Of a stretch of 64,000 nt of DNA, positions 17,916-27,164 are shown one piece after another. The stretch's first letter is position 1; every line of letters begins with the position of its first letter. A model generated the notes under the pieces. The model was given only the letters and a program-made list of their open reading frames with translations, ran no database searches and was not told where the DNA came from. This DNA comes from Chitinophaga pendula (lineage in GTDB: Bacteria > Bacteroidota > Bacteroidia > Chitinophagales > Chitinophagaceae): the NCBI RefSeq assembly GCF_020386615.1, contig NZ_CP077769.1, positions 7,179,501-7,243,500 of the forward strand. The letters run 5' to 3'. The translations under genes were made by a program, and so were the position numbers.

Positions 17916-20900
17916 ATGAAAGTCTTGCTTAGCAAGTGGCTCAGGTTGCTCCTCCTGTGCCTGCTCTGCTGCGGGTCGCTAGCCCGGGCACAATCCCCTA
18001 CCATTCAGGGAACTGTCACAGATGCCAAAGATGGTACGCCATTGGTCGGTGTTACTGTCGCCGTAAAAGGTAAAAGCATCGGGACCCAAACAGATGCCAA
18101 TGGACATTATCAGCTAAAAGTGCCTGATCCTCAAGCCATATTGCTCTTTTCCTTTATTGGATATGCCCAGCAGGAACACCCAGTTGGCGGTCGTAACATG
18201 CTGAATATCAAATTGGGCGACGATCAGAAGAAGCTGGAAGAAGTCGTAGTGGTCGGATATGGTGCACAAAAGAAAAAAGACGTCACCGGCGCGATCTCCT
18301 CCGTTAATGCAGCCTCCATCCGGGAAGTACCCGTTACCAACGCCCAACAAGCACTGCAAGGGCGGGCGCCGGGTATCGAAGTGCTTAACAACAGTAACAA
18401 ACCGGGTGACGAACCCCGGGTACGTGTCAGGGGAAACAGGTCCCTTACCGCTGGCAACGACCCGCTCTACGTAGTCGATGGTATCCCCTTCGCAGGCAAT
18501 CTCAATGATCTCAATCCAAGAGATATTGCCTCCATGGAAGTGCTCAAAGATGCCTCCGCCACTGCCATCTACGGCTCACGCGGGGCTAACGGTGTCATCC
18601 TCGTTACCTTGCAAAAAGGCCGGACTGGTCCTCCGGTAGTTTCCTACAGCGGTAGCTATGGCGTCAGCCGGCAGTTGAGTAATACTGATATGATGAATGC
18701 CCAGCAGTACATCGCCATGAAAAAAGAAGCCTACCGCGCCGCCAACCTCAACGATGCCGATGAAGCCATCTTCACGCCCGTCGAACTGGCAAACGTCCGG
18801 AAAGGTACCAACACCAACTGGCAGGATCTCCTCCTGTCACCAGGATACCAGACCAACCACGCCCTGAGCGTCGCCGGCGGTTCCGATAAAACAAAATATG
18901 CCTTCAGCGGCGGCTACTTCCGTGATCAGGGGGTACTTAAACTACAGAACTACGAACGCTACAACCTGCATATCGGTATCGACCAGCAGATCGGTAAGCG
19001 CGTTCGTACCGGTGTCTCCCTCACAGGTACCTATAGCACCCGCAATGGGGAAACCTATAACGGGATGGGCGCCGCGCTCAAAATGCTGCCCATCGCCGCC
19101 CCCTACGATGATCAGGGTAAACTGATCACCTATCCTACCGGCGACAGCCAGCAGCCTAACGCCCTCCTCGATTATGAACCGGGCAACCGTATCGAAAAAC
19201 GTACCCGCGTCCGCCTGTTCGCCAGCTTATACGGAGAGGTCGATATCTTAGATGGCCTGAAATACCGCCTCAACGTAGGCCCCGACGTACAGCAAAACAA
19301 CTACGGTCGCTTCCAGGGTAAAAACAATACCGACCTCCTTATCGGTGGTGGCGACGCTACTGCCAATAAAGATGGTCAGTTCGTATGGGCATATACAGTA
19401 GAGAATATCCTGAACTACAACAAAGTGTTTAATAAAAAACATGCGCTGAATGTAACCGCCCTGTACAGCGTACAACGCCAACGGGAAGACACCTCCACCG
19501 CTGCTGTAAGAGGTATTCCAGTAGAATCACAGGAATATTACAACCTGGGCCAGGCACTGGCCGTTACCGGTATCGGCAGCCAGTTAGGTAGCTGGACGAT
19601 CCTCTCCTATATGGGACGTATCAACTATACCTTCGACGATCGTTTCCTGGCTACGCTCACCCTCCGCGCCGATGGCTCCTCCCGCTTCGCACCGGGCAAA
19701 CAATGGGGATACTTCCCCTCCGTAGCACTAGGATGGAATCTCTCGCAGGAACAATTCATCCGCAATGCCCGCTTCATCGATAACCTCAAACTGCGTGTCA
19801 GCTATGGTAAGATCGGCAACACCGGTATCCCCCCTTACGCTACACAAGGCGGACTGAACCGGCTGCCCTACTCCTTCGGCAACAAAGGCGTACTGGGCTT
19901 CCAACCCAACCAGCCTCGTAATCCTAACCTCACCTGGGAAACGACCACCTCTTTCAATGCCGGTATCGACTTCGCATTCCTGAAAAATCGCATCAGCGGT
20001 AGCATCGACATTTATCAGCAACGTACCACCGACCTCCTGTTGCAACGTTTCCTGCCCTTTAGCAATGGCTTCAACAGCGTGTTAGAAAACCTGGGCTCTA
20101 CGCAGAACAGAGGTCTCGAAATAGCCCTCTCCGGCGCCATCATCGACAATCCTAAAGGATTCAGCTGGAGCGCAGACGCTAACTTTTTCTTCAATCGCGA
20201 AAGAATACTGACCCTCATCGATGGCAAAAAAGATGTACCGGGCAATAGCTGGTTCATCGGATACCCTACGCAGGTATACTACGACTTCGAGAAGATCGGC
20301 ATCTGGCAGGACGAAAAAGATGCTCAGGTCTACGGACAACGCCAGGGAGAAATTCGCCTCCGCGATGTCGATGGCAACAACCGTATAGATGACAAAGACC
20401 GCGTGATCCTCGGCTCCGCACAGCCTAAATGGTCCGCAGGCCTCACACAACGCTTCAGCTATAAAGGTTTTGACCTCTCTATCGTTGCCTTCGCCCGCGT
20501 AGGTGGCATGATCAGAAGCGACTTCTACCAGGATTATAATACCCTCTTTGGCAGATACAATAACCTGAACATCAGCTACTGGACACCTACTAATCATACC
20601 AATGATTTCCCAAGGCCGAACCGCTTCCAGGAAAGACCTAACTACAACTCTACCTTGAGTTACTTCGATGGCTCTTTCTTCAAGATCCGTAATATATCCC
20701 TGGGATATTCCCTCCCTGAATCCCTCATGAAAAATTGGGGAATGCAGGCCCTGCGGGTGAACGTAGATGTCAAACAGCCACTCATCCTGGCACCATATCG
20801 CCAGAAATACAAAGGCATCGATCCCGAAGATGTCAATACCATCGGTGTCGACGCTCCCGCTACCTGGATGTTACAGTTCGGTATCAATGCCAGATTCTGA
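17916..20900 (+). CDS. SusC/RagA-type TonB-dependent outer-membrane transporter
   Basis: A 994-residue SusC-like transporter, paralogous to the one at 13034 and colinear with it. It has a signal peptide ending LARAQS, a CarboxypepD_reg-like domain (GTVTDAKDGTPLVGVTVAVK), the signature LEEVVVVGYGAQKKKDVTGA, a plug (ALQGRAPGIEV, GSRGANGVILVTLQKGR) and a barrel ending MLQFGINARF. The two proteins are alike at the N-terminus but differ widely in the extracellular loops, so they probably take up different though related substrates. Its SusD partner follows after 33 bases. Confidence 0.95.
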   Translation: MKVLLSKWLRLLLLCLLCCGSLARAQSPTIQGTVTDAKDGTPLVGVTVAVKGKSIGTQTDANGHYQLKVPDPQAILLFSFIGYAQQEHPVGGRNMLNIKLGDDQKKLEEVVVVGYGAQKKKDVTGAISSVNAASIREVPVTNAQQALQGRAPGIEVLNNSNKPGDEPRVRVRGNRSLTAGNDPLYVVDGIPFAGNLNDLNPRDIASMEVLKDASATAIYGSRGANGVILVTLQKGRTGPPVVSYSGSYGVSRQLSNTDMMNAQQYIAMKKEAYRAANLNDADEAIFTPVELANVRKGTNTNWQDLLLSPGYQTNHALSVAGGSDKTKYAFSGGYFRDQGVLKLQNYERYNLHIGIDQQIGKRVRTGVSLTGTYSTRNGETYNGMGAALKMLPIAAPYDDQGKLITYPTGDSQQPNALLDYEPGNRIEKRTRVRLFASLYGEVDILDGLKYRLNVGPDVQQNNYGRFQGKNNTDLLIGGGDATANKDGQFVWAYTVENILNYNKVFNKKHALNVTALYSVQRQREDTSTAAVRGIPVESQEYYNLGQALAVTGIGSQLGSWTILSYMGRINYTFDDRFLATLTLRADGSSRFAPGKQWGYFPSVALGWNLSQEQFIRNARFIDNLKLRVSYGKIGNTGIPPYATQGGLNRLPYSFGNKGVLGFQPNQPRNPNLTWETTTSFNAGIDFAFLKNRISGSIDIYQQRTTDLLLQRFLPFSNGFNSVLENLGSTQNRGLEIALSGAIIDNPKGFSWSADANFFFNRERILTLIDGKKDVPGNSWFIGYPTQVYYDFEKIGIWQDEKDAQVYGQRQGEIRLRDVDGNNRIDDKDRVILGSAQPKWSAGLTQRFSYKGFDLSIVAFARVGGMIRSDFYQDYNTLFGRYNNLNISYWTPTNHTNDFPRPNRFQERPNYNSTLSYFDGSFFKIRNISLGYSLPESLMKNWGMQALRVNVDVKQPLILAPYRQKYKGIDPEDVNTIGVDAPATWMLQFGINARF

Positions 20901-20933
20901 GCCTACTTGTGTACCAGTTAAAATGTTAGATGT

Positions 20934-22550
20934 ATGAAAAAAATAGCAGCCATAATACTGACACTGGGAGTCCTTACTTCCGCTTGCAATAAAATGCTGG
21001 ACGAAGAAGTCGTATCCAAAGTGACAGACGATTTCTATAATACAAAAGCCGGTTTTCAGACAGCCGTCAATGGTAGTTACGCTGGCTTCAGGGCCTTCTA
21101 CAGTACCGAAAGAGGCATGAACCTCACCGTATTCGGTACAGATACCTACACCAATGGTTCGGATGGGGATTTCAAATTCGCCAATCAATACACGCCTACC
21201 TTAAATCCGCAATATGCGCATATAAGGGAACTATGGAACGCCTTCTACCAGGCACTCAATACCTGTAATGTCGCTATCGACCGCGCTCCTATTGTGAGTG
21301 ATATCGACGATGCCGCCCGGAAAGTAGGGATAGGAGAAGCACGCTTCTGCAGAGCACAATATCATTTTCTACTCATGCAGCTGTTTGGCCCCGTACCGCT
21401 AAAACTGAAGGAGAACAAAGAAGCCAGCGCCATCGCCAATCGTGATCCTATCGATGCCATTTACAAGGCCATCATAGAAGACCTCGAATACGCCGCGCAA
21501 AACCTCCCACTCACACAATCAGAATGGGGCAGAGCAACCAAGCCGGCTGCCGAACAACTGCTGGCAAGAGTATACCTCACCCGCGCCAGCTCTACGGCTA
21601 AACAGGGTACCGACTATGCCAACGCAGCCAGGTATGCTACCTCCGTCATCAGCAACTACGGCTTCCAGCTGCTCCCCGACATAGGCCAGGTGTTCGCACA
21701 GGGTAAAGAGAACAATCCCGAAACCGTATGGGCAGTACAATACACCACCGACGCGTTATACAATAGCACCGATAACAATGCCAACCGCTTCTTCCTGATG
21801 CAGTACGACATCCTGCCGGGTATGAAACGCGACCTGCCCAACGGTACGCCCTGGAAACGGTATAAACCCACCGACTTCCTGATAGATACCCTCTACAAGG
21901 ACAGGATCAATGATACCCGCTATGAAAAGTTCTTCACTTCCGTATGGTATGCCAACGTAGCTACTGCCAACCTGAAAATAGGTGATACCGCTATCTGGCT
22001 GCCAGGATATGATGTGTCAGATGCCTTTATTGCGAGTAAAAAATACCTGGTCGTACCGCCCCGGAAATATACACTGGTGCTCTATCCTTCATTGAATAAA
22101 CATAATGACGCCCTGCGTCCCGACAACCAGGCTTCCGGTGTTAGACCCTTCATCGCCTTCCGCCTGGCCGAAGACTACCTGATCGCAGCCGAAGCTTACA
22201 TGATGACCGGGGAGACCGAAAAGGCCGTACAATACATCAATACCTTACGTATGCGTGCAGCCAGGGTCACCGCTGATCCCACGCAAACCGCCGCCTACCG
22301 CGAAGCTATGAAGATCACCGCCGCACAGCTTAATATCGACTTCATCCTCGACGAAAGAGGCCGTGAGCTGATAGGCGAACAGCTCCGCTGGTTCGACCTT
22401 GTACGTACCAATAAGCTGTTGGAAAGAGTAAGGAAACATAACTACCCGATCGCAAATCTCAACATCGCCCCCAAACACATGCTGCGCCCTATTCCGCAAG
22501 ACCAGATAGACCGTACCAGCAACCCATTCCCGCAGAACGAAGGATATTAA
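20934..22550 (+). CDS. SusD/RagB-like surface lipoprotein
   Basis: A 538-residue SusD-family lipoprotein with lipobox TSAC (MKKIAAIILTLGVLTSAC). It contains ARFCRAQYHFLLMQLFGPVPL, QLLARVYLTRAS and RGRELIGEQLRWFDLVRTNKL, followed by the PIPQDQIDRTSNPFPQNEGY tail, all SusD hallmarks. It is about 50 residues longer than the partner in operon 1, mainly in the middle region that forms the binding surface. A terminator follows directly, so the operon contains only susC and susD. Confidence 0.95.
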   Translation: MKKIAAIILTLGVLTSACNKMLDEEVVSKVTDDFYNTKAGFQTAVNGSYAGFRAFYSTERGMNLTVFGTDTYTNGSDGDFKFANQYTPTLNPQYAHIRELWNAFYQALNTCNVAIDRAPIVSDIDDAARKVGIGEARFCRAQYHFLLMQLFGPVPLKLKENKEASAIANRDPIDAIYKAIIEDLEYAAQNLPLTQSEWGRATKPAAEQLLARVYLTRASSTAKQGTDYANAARYATSVISNYGFQLLPDIGQVFAQGKENNPETVWAVQYTTDALYNSTDNNANRFFLMQYDILPGMKRDLPNGTPWKRYKPTDFLIDTLYKDRINDTRYEKFFTSVWYANVATANLKIGDTAIWLPGYDVSDAFIASKKYLVVPPRKYTLVLYPSLNKHNDALRPDNQASGVRPFIAFRLAEDYLIAAEAYMMTGETEKAVQYINTLRMRAARVTADPTQTAAYREAMKITAAQLNIDFILDERGRELIGEQLRWFDLVRTNKLLERVRKHNYPIANLNIAPKHMLRPIPQDQIDRTSNPFPQNEGY

Positions 22551-22572
22551 TCTGACCGGATATATACCTGAA

Positions 22573-22617
22573 TGGCCCTCCTGTGTCGTGAAAACAACAG
22601 GAGGGCCACTTTTTTTA
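22573..22617 (+). terminator. Rho-independent terminator after SusCD operon 2
   Basis: A 12-bp stem (22573-22584 with 22597-22608, containing GGCCCTCCTG/CAGGAGGGCC) is followed by C and seven T. Confidence 0.9.
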
Positions 22618-22709
22618 AGGCAACACAGACAAGCACTTCCCGTATCCCATGGAAATGCTTAATTTACTGCTCGAACGATCATATCAAAAACCTTTAACCC
22701 TGCATTGCT

Positions 22710-23285
22710 ATGGCAAAAAAAAGAATACTCCTGTTGACAGGCGATTACGTAGAAGATTATGAAACAATGGTGCCGTTTCAGATGTTGCAAATGACAGGTC
22801 ATGAAGTACATGCAGTATGCCCCGATAAAGCCGCCGGCGAAAAGGTCATCACCGCTATTCACGACTTTGAAGGCGAACAGACCTATAGTGAAAAAAGAGG
22901 CCACTATTTCGTACTCAACGCTTCCTTTTCCGATGCACTGCATGGCGAATACGATGCCCTCGTCATCGCAGGTGGCCGCGCCCCTGAATATTTAAGACTC
23001 GATAAAAAGGTCATCGAACTGGTAAAACAATTTGAACACAAACCAATCGCCGCCATCTGCCACGGCATCCAGATACTCACCGCCGCTGATATGGTAAGAG
23101 GAAAAAAATTGACCGCTTATCCTGCTGTCGCTCCCGAAGTAACCATGGCCGGTGGTACCTATGTGTCTGTCAACGTGAATGAAGCCGTCGTAGATGGTCA
23201 ACTGGTGACCGCTCCCGCATGGCCCGCCCATCCGGAATGGATCAGCGAATTCCTTAAAGTATTGGGCACCACCATTACTTTGTAA
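22710..23285 (+). CDS. DJ-1/PfpI family protein
   Basis: A 191-residue class I glutamine-amidotransferase-like protein of the DJ-1/PfpI family. The nucleophile elbow is [10 protein letters not shown], with C117 and H118. The acidic partner is in GDYVEDYE near the N-terminus, and GGRAPEYLR is the usual loop before the elbow. Family members act as proteases, glyoxalases or repair enzymes for damaged proteins, and the sequence does not decide which. The gene stands alone between two terminators. Confidence 0.88.
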   Translation: MAKKRILLLTGDYVEDYETMVPFQMLQMTGHEVHAVCPDKAAGEKVITAIHDFEGEQTYSEKRGHYFVLNASFSDALHGEYDALVIAGGRAPEYLRLDKKVIELVKQFEHKPIAAICHGIQILTAADMVRGKKLTAYPAVAPEVTMAGGTYVSVNVNEAVVDGQLVTAPAWPAHPEWISEFLKVLGTTITL

Positions 23286-23325
23286 AATACAAAAGGGCTA
23301 TAAGGTGATATACCTTATAGCCCTT
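23285..23325 (-). terminator. Terminator of the ABC transporter operon
   Basis: A 14-bp perfect stem (23293-23306 with 23312-23325, containing AAGGGCTATAAGGT) lies between convergent genes. On the minus strand it is followed by TTGTATTTTA; on the plus strand there is no T run. It mainly ends the leftward operon and may also stop the DJ-1 transcript. Confidence 0.75.
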
Positions 23326-23349
23326 GCTGCTGCACAGCGGCAATAGGTC

Positions 23350-24123
23350 CTATTTATCCTCTTTACGCCGGAAATAGCAATAACCTATAGGTATCAGCAG
23401 CGCGAAATATAATACGCTCAGTAATTCATTTTTTGAAATTACTTCTCCCGATACTTTTTTATAAATGTTTATCAGCGTCAGCGAAGGAGAGGCATAGGGT
23501 ACGAAATGTGCATACTTCCACCTGCCGACCAATATCATACTGGCAATTACTCCTGCCAACCCGATACCTACCGGGATCACGAAGTTCCGCCAGCGAAGAC
23601 TGAACAGGTATTGTATCCCCACGATCCCCAGCACCGACAGAAAACTCCGGTAACAGGTCCGGAATAACTCCTCATAGTTAGGTCGAATGCGCAGAAATCC
23701 CAGCTCCGGATGAATGACACCGGCGATGGCCCCACCCACCAGAGTGAACAAAGAAAAGAGTATATAACATCCAACGATCATCACCAGCATCAATATCAGC
23801 TTACTGAAGTAAATGGACCAGTGTGGCACCGGTTGTGCCAGCAGCTGTTTCCAGGCATTCGCATTATATTCGAGCTGTACCGAAAGGCTCACTGCCAGTA
23901 TGATGTACATCGGCAGTAACAGGAACGATACACTTTGCCATTCATTCCCGAATAGCCGGTCCCAGGGATTGGTACCCGCTGCAGGGATCATCTTTTCCCA
24001 GTAAATGATCGACGCGACGAAAAAGACAAAAGGAACAATGCCCGCACCTAGTAAGGTCAGCCACCAGGTAAAAGAATGACGGGTCTTCACAAGTTCGGAA
24101 CGTACAGTATGGATCAGGTACAT
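23350..24123 (-). CDS. ABC-2 type transporter permease
   Basis: A 257-residue membrane protein with about six hydrophobic helices, including WWLTLLGAGIVPFVFFVASIIYW, LLLPMYIILAVSLSVQL and VLYFALLIPIGYCYF. Its early EYNANAWKQLLAQPVPHW motif is typical of ABC-2 permeases of the lantibiotic-immunity or antibiotic-export group. It pairs with the ATPase encoded 2 bases upstream. The neighbouring divergent LytS/LytTR pair suggests an envelope-stress or antimicrobial-response role. Confidence 0.85.
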   Translation of the reverse strand: MYLIHTVRSELVKTRHSFTWWLTLLGAGIVPFVFFVASIIYWEKMIPAAGTNPWDRLFGNEWQSVSFLLLPMYIILAVSLSVQLEYNANAWKQLLAQPVPHWSIYFSKLILMLVMIVGCYILFSLFTLVGGAIAGVIHPELGFLRIRPNYEELFRTCYRSFLSVLGIVGIQYLFSLRWRNFVIPVGIGLAGVIASMILVGRWKYAHFVPYASPSLTLINIYKKVSGEVISKNELLSVLYFALLIPIGYCYFRRKEDK

Positions 24124-24125
24124 AG

Positions 24126-25037
24126 TTATTTGTTTTCAGTGATCTGGAAGAATAAGTTTTCAAGGTCATGTTGGGCGATGGCTACCTGGAAGATGTCGAT
24201 ATCATTCGCCGTTAGCTGTCGCACTGTAGCGGCAATATGCGCTTCCGACAGGAAAGGGAACTGCAGATGATTTCCGTTCAGGCAGACAATATCTTTCACA
24301 TCCTGTAACAGTGCAAGGGCGAGGTCCGGCTGGCCCACCTTCAGTTGTACCGTAGACCGGTGCGCCTGTAAAGTCTGCAACGCCGAAAGCGTACCCTGGA
24401 ACATCAGCTGCCCTTTGTGTAAAATACCTACATGTGTGACCAGCTTCTCTATCTCAGATAGTAAGTGACTGGAAAGGAACACGGTCACACCAGCTTCTTT
24501 ATTCAACCGTATCAGCAACTCCCGTATCTCGATGATCCCATTCGGGTCAAGGCCGTTCGTCGGCTCATCCAGTATCAGGAGGTCCGGCTCCGACAGCATC
24601 GCCAGGGCAAGACTTAGGCGCTGTTTCATCCCCAGCGAATATTCTTTTACCTTACGATGCGCATCCTTTTCCAACCGCACCAGCGACAAGACGTCGTCGA
24701 TTCGGCGCTTAGGCACTTTGCGTAGTAGGGCAATACTCAGCAGGTTCTCATACCCATTCAGATGGCTATACAGGGAAGGCATCTCTATCAGGCTGCCTAT
24801 ACGGGAGAGGATGGGCAGCCGGTTGGTTTGTAATGACTGATCAAACAAACGGATATGATCGCCGCGTTGCCGCAATAACCCGAGCAATAGGCGGATCAGC
24901 GTCGTCTTACCTGCTCCGTTCACCCCAAGGAAACCGTATATGCTGCCTCGTGGTACTTCCAGCTGTATATCCCGCAACACCTGGATGTTGCCGTAGCTAA
25001 ATGATAACTGTTGTGTACTGATGATAGGTGTTGTCAT
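24126..25037 (-). CDS. ABC transporter ATP-binding protein
   Basis: A 303-residue ABC ATPase with Walker A GVNGAGKTT (about 38-46), signature YSLGMKQRLSLAL, Walker B LLILDEPTNGLDPNG and H-loop SSHLLSEIEKL. The C-terminal 90 residues form the extension common to ABC-2 drug or peptide exporters. It is the first gene of a two-gene operon with the permease. Starts of this operon and of lytS are 202 bases apart on opposite strands. Confidence 0.92.
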   Translation of the reverse strand: MTTPIISTQQLSFSYGNIQVLRDIQLEVPRGSIYGFLGVNGAGKTTLIRLLLGLLRQRGDHIRLFDQSLQTNRLPILSRIGSLIEMPSLYSHLNGYENLLSIALLRKVPKRRIDDVLSLVRLEKDAHRKVKEYSLGMKQRLSLALAMLSEPDLLILDEPTNGLDPNGIIEIRELLIRLNKEAGVTVFLSSHLLSEIEKLVTHVGILHKGQLMFQGTLSALQTLQAHRSTVQLKVGQPDLALALLQDVKDIVCLNGNHLQFPFLSEAHIAATVRQLTANDIDIFQVAIAQHDLENLFFQITENK

Positions 25038-25239
25038 GTCAGAAATGAATAATTACTGCAAATATGGTCCCGGCCGCTCAGAAGCAACCGTTTATTCAAT
25101 ATACACGGCCTGCGGGTATACCAACAGGCTTCCCCGCCATACAACCGTTGAACACCTGCGGCAGCCTGTTGATAGGAGAGAATGACCCGTTCGCTGAAAG
25201 GAATGGCCTTTTCATCCGGCTAAACCGTACTTTTAACAA

Positions 25240-26244
25240 ATGAAGAAATACATCGAAACAAGTATCCACATATTGGTCTGGTGCGCCATATTCGTTGTGT
25301 TCTTCCAACATCTGTTCCTGAAACCTTTCTCTACAAAATATGTGGAAGGTATAGTAATGTTCCTGTCATTTGTCGGGATATTCTATATCAACCTGCTGCT
25401 ATTGCTGCCACATGCCCGGGGCAGGCAGTGGTGGATAGTCATACTGGGATGGCTATTGATCGTACTGGTGTATAGCGGCTATTTCCGTTTCACGATGTAT
25501 GACAGCATGCCCCAACGCCGTAATATGAATTACCCGGAGTGGAGTAACCTGCTGACCAGCCTATTAAAAGGAGCGGTCTTAGTCGGCTTCTTTATTTTTC
25601 TGAGCTCTGCTTATAAACTGGCCAAAGACTGGTTCCTCCATGAACGTACCCGCCAGCAACTGGAAAACGAACGCCTGAAAGCAGAACTCGACTTTCTCCG
25701 CTCTCAGATCAACCCGCATTTCCTGTTCAACAGCCTGAATAACATCTATACCATGGCCTATCGCCGTTCCGAAAACACACCGGATGCGGTAATGCACCTG
25801 GCGGAGATCATGCGGTATATGCTATACGACAGCGGGCACCCCTTCGTACCACTGGAAAAAGAACTCCACTACCTCGAACAGCTGATCGCCTTACAGGAGT
25901 TACGGATACAGGGACCGATGGCCTTGCAGCAACATATCAGCCATAGCAGCGGCAACGTATATATTGCCCCCCTCATCCTGATACCGTTTGTCGAAAATGC
26001 CTTCAAACATGGCATCATCAACGACCCTGACGATCCGATGGTATTACATATCAGCGTGGAAGGCAATACCTTACATTTTTCCTCCAGTAACCGTATCAGC
26101 CAGCAACAAAAAGACCCTATGGGAGGTGTCGGCCTGCAGAATGTACGCCGCCGCCTGGAACTGATCTATCCCAAGCGGTATCAGCTGGATATCAGGCAGG
26201 ATGGCGAACATTATTCGGTAGATTTACATTTGCAATTGAACTGA
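25240..26244 (+). CDS. LytS-type sensor histidine kinase
   Basis: A 334-residue kinase with four N-terminal hydrophobic helices (about residues 8-125) and no extracellular sensor domain. A short coiled coil (HERTRQQLENERLKAELDFL) follows, then the His_kinase domain with the phosphoacceptor H160 in SQINPHFLFNSLNN. The ATPase region has PFVENAFKHGI and GVGLQNVRRRLELIY. It phosphorylates the LytTR regulator encoded 7 bases downstream. Such intramembrane-sensing kinases beside an ABC-2 exporter often respond to the exporter's substrate or to membrane damage. Confidence 0.92.
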   Translation: MKKYIETSIHILVWCAIFVVFFQHLFLKPFSTKYVEGIVMFLSFVGIFYINLLLLLPHARGRQWWIVILGWLLIVLVYSGYFRFTMYDSMPQRRNMNYPEWSNLLTSLLKGAVLVGFFIFLSSAYKLAKDWFLHERTRQQLENERLKAELDFLRSQINPHFLFNSLNNIYTMAYRRSENTPDAVMHLAEIMRYMLYDSGHPFVPLEKELHYLEQLIALQELRIQGPMALQQHISHSSGNVYIAPLILIPFVENAFKHGIINDPDDPMVLHISVEGNTLHFSSSNRISQQQKDPMGGVGLQNVRRRLELIYPKRYQLDIRQDGEHYSVDLHLQLN

Positions 26245-26251
26245 CCCAGGT

Positions 26252-26995
26252 ATGGAGAAATTATCCTGCATCATCATCGACGACGAACCGCTGGCATTAG
26301 ACCTGCTCTCCGATTACGTCGCCCGTACACCCTTTCTCGAATACAAAGGCGGATTCACCCATGCCCCTGATGCACTACCCCTGCTGCAACAGCAACAGGT
26401 ACAGCTCGTCTTCCTCGATGTACAGATGCCAGCCATCAACGGACTACAGTTCCTGCGGATATTACCGCACCGTCCACACGTCATATTGACCACCGCTTAC
26501 CCGGAATATGCCCTCGATGGCTTCGAGCTGGATGTGGCAGACTACCTCCTCAAGCCCATCCGCTACGAACGATTCCTCAAAGCAGTCAGTAAAGTGCTGG
26601 CCTCTTCCCAGCCGGCGCTGCCGGCAACGCCGCCCGCCGCGGTCCCGCCTCCGCTGGAAAATACACCCGTCGCCGATGGCTCCATCTTTGTAAAGACCGA
26701 CCACCGCATCGTTCGTATCGGCCTCGACGATATCCTCTTCATCCAAAGCCTGAAAGAATATGTGATGATCCACACCCTCCAGGGTAAAACTATGACCCTC
26801 CAGAGCCTCAAACGGATGGAAGACGTATTGCCCCCCGGCCAGTTCATCCGTATACATAAGTCCTACCTCATCGCCCTTAGCAGGATCGATATGGTCGAAG
26901 GCAACCGGGTCATCATCGGAAAAGAATATATCCCCATCGGCGATACCTATAAGGCAGCCTTCCTGGCGCACCTCAACCGTACTAAGTTGTTGTAA
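26252..26995 (+). CDS. LytTR-family response regulator
   Basis: A 247-residue regulator with a receiver domain (1-120, phosphorylated D56 in VFLDVQMP, K in DYLLKPI) and a LytTR DNA-binding domain (about 147-245, DDILFIQSLKEYVMIHT, FIRIHKSYLIAL). A proline- and alanine-rich linker (about 128-146) joins them. It is co-transcribed with the kinase. Likely targets are the divergent ABC operon or its own promoter, but no paired LytTR repeat was recognised in the 202-base divergent region. Confidence 0.92.
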   Translation: MEKLSCIIIDDEPLALDLLSDYVARTPFLEYKGGFTHAPDALPLLQQQQVQLVFLDVQMPAINGLQFLRILPHRPHVILTTAYPEYALDGFELDVADYLLKPIRYERFLKAVSKVLASSQPALPATPPAAVPPPLENTPVADGSIFVKTDHRIVRIGLDDILFIQSLKEYVMIHTLQGKTMTLQSLKRMEDVLPPGQFIRIHKSYLIALSRIDMVEGNRVIIGKEYIPIGDTYKAAFLAHLNRTKLL

Positions 26996-27023
26996 ATCAG
27001 TTGCTAAATCGAACTTCTGCGAT

Positions 27024-27050
27024 AACGGCGCAGCCACTGGCCGTTCTTTT
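27024..27050 (+). terminator. Probable terminator after lytS-lytTR operon
   Basis: AACGGC (27024-27029) pairs with GCCGTT (27040-27045) around a 10-base loop, followed by CTTTTAAATT. The stem is short, so this is moderately supported. Confidence 0.45.
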
Positions 27051-27070
27051 AAATTATCTTTCCCCCGGAT

Positions 27071-27101
27071 TTCAGAATTATACCCGCTTTGCTTACCTTT
27101 G
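27071..27101 (+). promoter_or_regulatory. Promoter of atpG
   Basis: A perfect Bacteroidota -7 box TACCTTTG at 27094-27101 lies 20 bases after TTC (27071-27073) in the -33 position. Transcription would start near 27107, giving a leader of about 58 bases. The leader opens with a small AT-rich hairpin (AAAAAGG/CCTTTTT, 27112-27130). Confidence 0.65.
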
Positions 27102-27164
27102 CAGCCGAAATAAAAAGGCATTCCCTTTTTATTATTAATAAAATTTGTAATCCTTTATTATCAT

